Assembly: GCA_902729315.2 (NCBI GenBank)
Contig: LR746272.1
Span: 2,886,035-2,950,034, forward strand
DNA: 64,000 nucleotides
Direction: 5' to 3'
Source: Spirodela intermedia
Taxonomy: Eukaryota; Streptophyta; Magnoliopsida; Alismatales; Araceae
Positions within the stretch are counted from its first letter, which is position 1; each line of letters opens with the position of its first letter. Both the position numbers and the translations under genes were made by a program. The notes beneath the pieces were generated by a model that saw only the letters and a program-made list of their open reading frames with translations, had not been told where the DNA came from and searched no databases. This document shows positions 60,814 to 64,000 of the stretch, in pieces.

Positions 60814-63692
60814 TTTACCTGGTCTTCAAATACTCCAAGTTCTCGCGGATGGCTTCAACGAGACCTTCGAGCTTCGTCAGCTCGAGCTCAACACCCTGAA
60901 GGCACACAGAAACAACAGACATCCAATGGCATGATCTACCAGGAACTGCAGAATAAGACTGTTTTCTGTTGGATTGATGCAGTAAAACTAACAATAATAA
61001 AAGAATAAAGTACCTCGATCTTTTCCTTCTTCGCCACGGTTTCCCAATCCTTGGTGGCGATCCCAGTCTTCCAATCGATATTCAAGGACACCTCAGAACC
61101 ATGCGGGTTACTGTCAACCCAGAAGCAGCCCAGGTAGTTGCCAGACTCGGTGGTAGTGAAGGCGAATGTGTCCGAGCTGACATTTTCCTTGTGGTGCAGA
61201 GTGTTGCCATAGGGCGATGTAATCTGTGGGCGTGATTGGAGCCAGGCTTAGGAACCCTCATAGATTGGATATTGAAGAAAAAAATATACTACGAATCATT
61301 GACAGCAGAAGGTCCGGGAATCAAATAATATGTATATATGGGTTTATTCATCAGATCAAATATACGCCTGTATTGTAAAGAGCTTTGCTTTACTTTACTT
61401 TACTTTTTTGTAGGATCTAGAGCCGAAAAATTTGGATGACTTAATATTTTGGAAAATTACAACTTATATGGAACAAAAATGGACCGAAAAAACATAGCTT
61501 GTGGTGATATAATCACCAGGAAAAATTTATGACCATACAGATTAGTTAAATAAGTAGAAAATATATGACCAGCCCAGCGATTATTAATAATAAAAAAAAG
61601 ACAAAAAGCTTGATAAGATGACCAATTTTTATATGTCAAGTTTAATTCGAACTGTAGCTTAGTCATGAAGAGTTACAATTGAGAAGGTAAATATACGGCT
61701 TTCTTATATCAAAATATATTACTATTTTACTCAAAATCTTGAGTTAAATTTTAATTCAGTACAGCATTTTTCTGAAACATTTCTGAAACTCGCAATCCAA
61801 TCATGCGGAAAAAGAGAAAATAGCTGATATTTTATGCATAAGCTGATGACCAAATAGTTAGCATAGATAATCGCATAGCAAGTGCTATTCAAACATCGGT
61901 TTACAATACAAAAAGGATTAACTCCACCGAGAGGATATGAAGAACCGCCACATTAAAGATACCGATAAGCTGTGCTCCAAACAGGACGAGCTAGAGACCA
62001 GAGTAAAGAGGCTGAGCCTGCGAAGTCTGGCCCTAAGCAAGTTCACCAGGAGGTACGTGATGGAAGATTAGGTTATCACACACTTGGATTGGATCGCTTC
62101 CTTTTCATAAAAATGAAAAAAAATCATAACCAATGTTCTTTAGAGCGGAGCTTTTTAATGAAACATCTGCAATCTCTGGTTATGATTGGCATCCCAAGAT
62201 ATGAACTAATGTCTTAGCAGCAAAAGAAAAAATGAGAAGTTATGCCACCTCCAACTGAAGAGATAGAACAGCTATTTTTTTTTTTCAAATAATACATGTA
62301 TTTTTTTTCCAGATCATTGCATTATGCCATATTGTGAATCAAGAGTGTAATGCATTATTTTCAAGGAACCCTACCTAGGTGTATGGAAAATTTATCCTAT
62401 GTTCCGTTGGAAAGGCATTCTTATTCAAGTGATTAACAGAATAACATTAACAATGGTGGCTTTGAGATGACCAGTAGATGGGACCAAAAGGTCCCATGTC
62501 CCACAATACAGTTCATATCCCAATACAGGAGATGGGACTTTACAGTGCTATTAAACAGGAATGAGATTTTTTTTCAAAAATAAATTAAAATTCATCTAGC
62601 CATTCTACTGTGCTTAAAAAAAAAATTCTCCAACATCTTCACGAAGAAACCCCAGACTCCATATATTCGCCACCAGAAAGAAACATCAACCTGATGTCTA
62701 TTTAAATGTTTTCTACAACCTTACTCCTAAATTCCACATATTTCAAAATAAACTTGACCCCAGGGGAGCTACAAAGGGGTTTTCCCATGGGAGATTCCTC
62801 ATGTTCATCTATGGCTAGGACACTAAGGCAACAGTTGGAAACACGTTGACACCCTATTGGCCTTCAAGGCAATCTTTCTTTAAGCATCTAGGCAGGATTA
62901 CGAAGCAATGTAGGCAGTTTTCTGCAGAGCCTTCAGGTTTCCTCATACAATGTTGTCACTACAATAGTACAGAAGGGAGTGTCGATCAGGTTTCTCCTGA
63001 CCTTGATCCGTAAGAACGGAAATATTCGATTTTAATAAGGATTCTGTGAAAAATTTCCTTGCCGATCCCTGTGAATTAGGTTATCGGAACCGAAAGAAAC
63101 TACATCTTTCCAGTCTTAGATACCAGGGATAACATAAGCCCGATCTAGACTCTCGCATATACGATTGTAGGAACGCCATTGTTTGAGGGAACTTGAACTT
63201 GGTGGAAGATTTTCCAAAACCAGGGTAAAGCCGGGAATCCCGTCGAGGTAGACCCGGAGAACAACATAATAGCCAATTTTAGGATTCATTCTGTTTCTTT
63301 CGAGCAAAGATCGCATGAAAACCGGATCGGAAGGACATCCGGGTGACGGTGAGATGCAACCCCCCGAAAACCTAAGAGAGGGGACGAATTTTCCAGGACG
63401 ATTATGGCACTCAATGCATCGATCGGGGTTACAGCGACCTAGAAAGAGCCCGTCGACCTACCTTGCTGGAGATGGTGGGGGTATCCTTCATGTCCTCCTC
63501 GTAGAAAGCGGAGTACTCTCCCATGACGACGACGTGGGCGTTAATCTCCTCCGACACGCACTTGGTCCCGGAATTCGGCAACTTAACCCATACGGCCCCC
63601 GCCCTTCCCGCCGCCATCATCGCGACCGCCGCCACCATCGCCACGACCCTCACCAACGCCGCAGAGGACGCCTCCGCCGTACGCATCGCCAT
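60483..63692 (-). CDS. p24-delta family cargo receptor (TMED10-like)
   Basis: Four exons (63692-63462, 61223-61014, 60895-60819, 60627-60483) give 220 aa. A signal peptide ([18 protein letters not shown]) is followed by the GOLD domain, with Cys45 (TKCVSEEI) and Cys110 ([10 protein letters not shown]) as the conserved disulfide pair. A coiled coil ([20 protein letters not shown]) leads to [20 protein letters not shown], then the membrane segment and the cytosolic tail YFRKKKLI. The tail carries a dilysine (KK at -3/-4) for COPI binding and an aromatic export signal. The protein cycles between ER and Golgi as a cargo adaptor for luminal and GPI-anchored proteins. Intron 1 is 2.2 kb. Of two close in-frame ATGs I chose the first. 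Confidence 0.95.
60782..60809. repeat. (GA)n microsatellite in p24 intron 3
   Basis: Uninterrupted GA run about 10 bases beyond the exon 3 donor of the p24 gene. Confidence 0.9.
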
Positions 63693-64000
63693 TCCGGCAG
63701 CTTTCTTTCCTCCTCCCCCTCCTCGGCTCTCTGGTAATGGTGCGATCTACAGGGATACGCGACGGACCTAAGAGCAGATGCAGAAGGAGCCCGTCTCCTC
63801 CGTGCCGTCACCCAACCAATGAGATCGGCCGAAGAGTCCGACTGTTTTCACATGGGGGTCGGCGGCGCTTCAAGGTCGAAACTTTGACTACGAAATGCTT
63901 AACCGACACGTTCTGCGGTATTGGAGGCAGCAGATTTTGACTATATTTAGCACATCTCAGAACGGAAATAAAAAAAATTAAGTTGCAAGAACTCTAATTT
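63693..64000 (-). promoter_or_regulatory. Upstream region of the p24 gene
   Basis: GC-rich leader next to the start codon, turning AT-rich after about 63930. No TATA box is convincing. The window ends before the promoter can be delimited. Confidence 0.4.

Noticed and set aside
1-64000. CRISPR arrays, bacterial operons or phage modules
   Set aside because: The window is intron-rich plant nuclear DNA. No direct-repeat/spacer pattern or prokaryotic gene packing is present.

Overview
This is nuclear DNA from a land plant, and probably a monocot-like one. The genes are split by long AT-rich introns with GT/AG borders. Several first exons are far more GC-rich than later exons. (GA/CT)n microsatellites are frequent near gene 5' ends. 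Every protein gene I could assign has a plant-type architecture. The species cannot be told from the window.

I could assemble ten protein-coding genes exon by exon, and all ten lie on the minus strand. From left to right: a four-TM TMEM50-family membrane protein (289-5088); a mitochondrial Bot1p/GCD1-like protein (6050-10237); a small single-exon plant protein of unknown function (10767-11348); a GT31 beta-1,3-galactosyltransferase with 11 exons (12785-15312); a MORN-repeat PtdIns4P 5-kinase (21019-32323); a 277-aa plant protein of unknown function (36825-42662); TFIIH subunit TFB4/p34 (43385-47887); a ChaC-type gamma-glutamylcyclotransferase of the GGCT2;3 type (49030-51839); a DUF7036-type membrane protein with a Pro/Ser-rich tail (54780-58535); and a p24-delta cargo receptor with a KKLI tail (60483-63692). 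Reading frame, splice phase and family sequence agree across the multi-exon models. Exceptions are noted in the entries.

The most interesting locus lies in the 5.7-kb space between the galactosyltransferase and the PIP5K. It holds two miR166 hairpins in tandem on the minus strand (about 18090-18255 and 18353-18463). Each has a full 21-nt mature miR166 on its 3' arm and a recognisable star strand on its 5' arm, and each is followed by a CT tract. They look like one polycistronic primary transcript made by local duplication. A 71-codon ORF ends at the base of the first hairpin.

Accessory DNA includes a 0.5-kb CT megatract (11.65-12.17 kb), a GC-rich island beside a decayed copia-like LTR relic (52.3-53.4 kb), a roughly 128-bp minisatellite (53.45-53.98 kb), a possible solo LTR with two palindromes inside a PIP5K intron (25.9-26.15 kb), and two further hairpin-forming palindromes in introns (24.17 kb and 40.1 kb). 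The genes are unrelated housekeeping genes, apart from sharing one orientation. They cover secretory-pathway membrane proteins, glycosylation, phosphoinositide signalling, transcription/repair, glutathione turnover and mitochondria.
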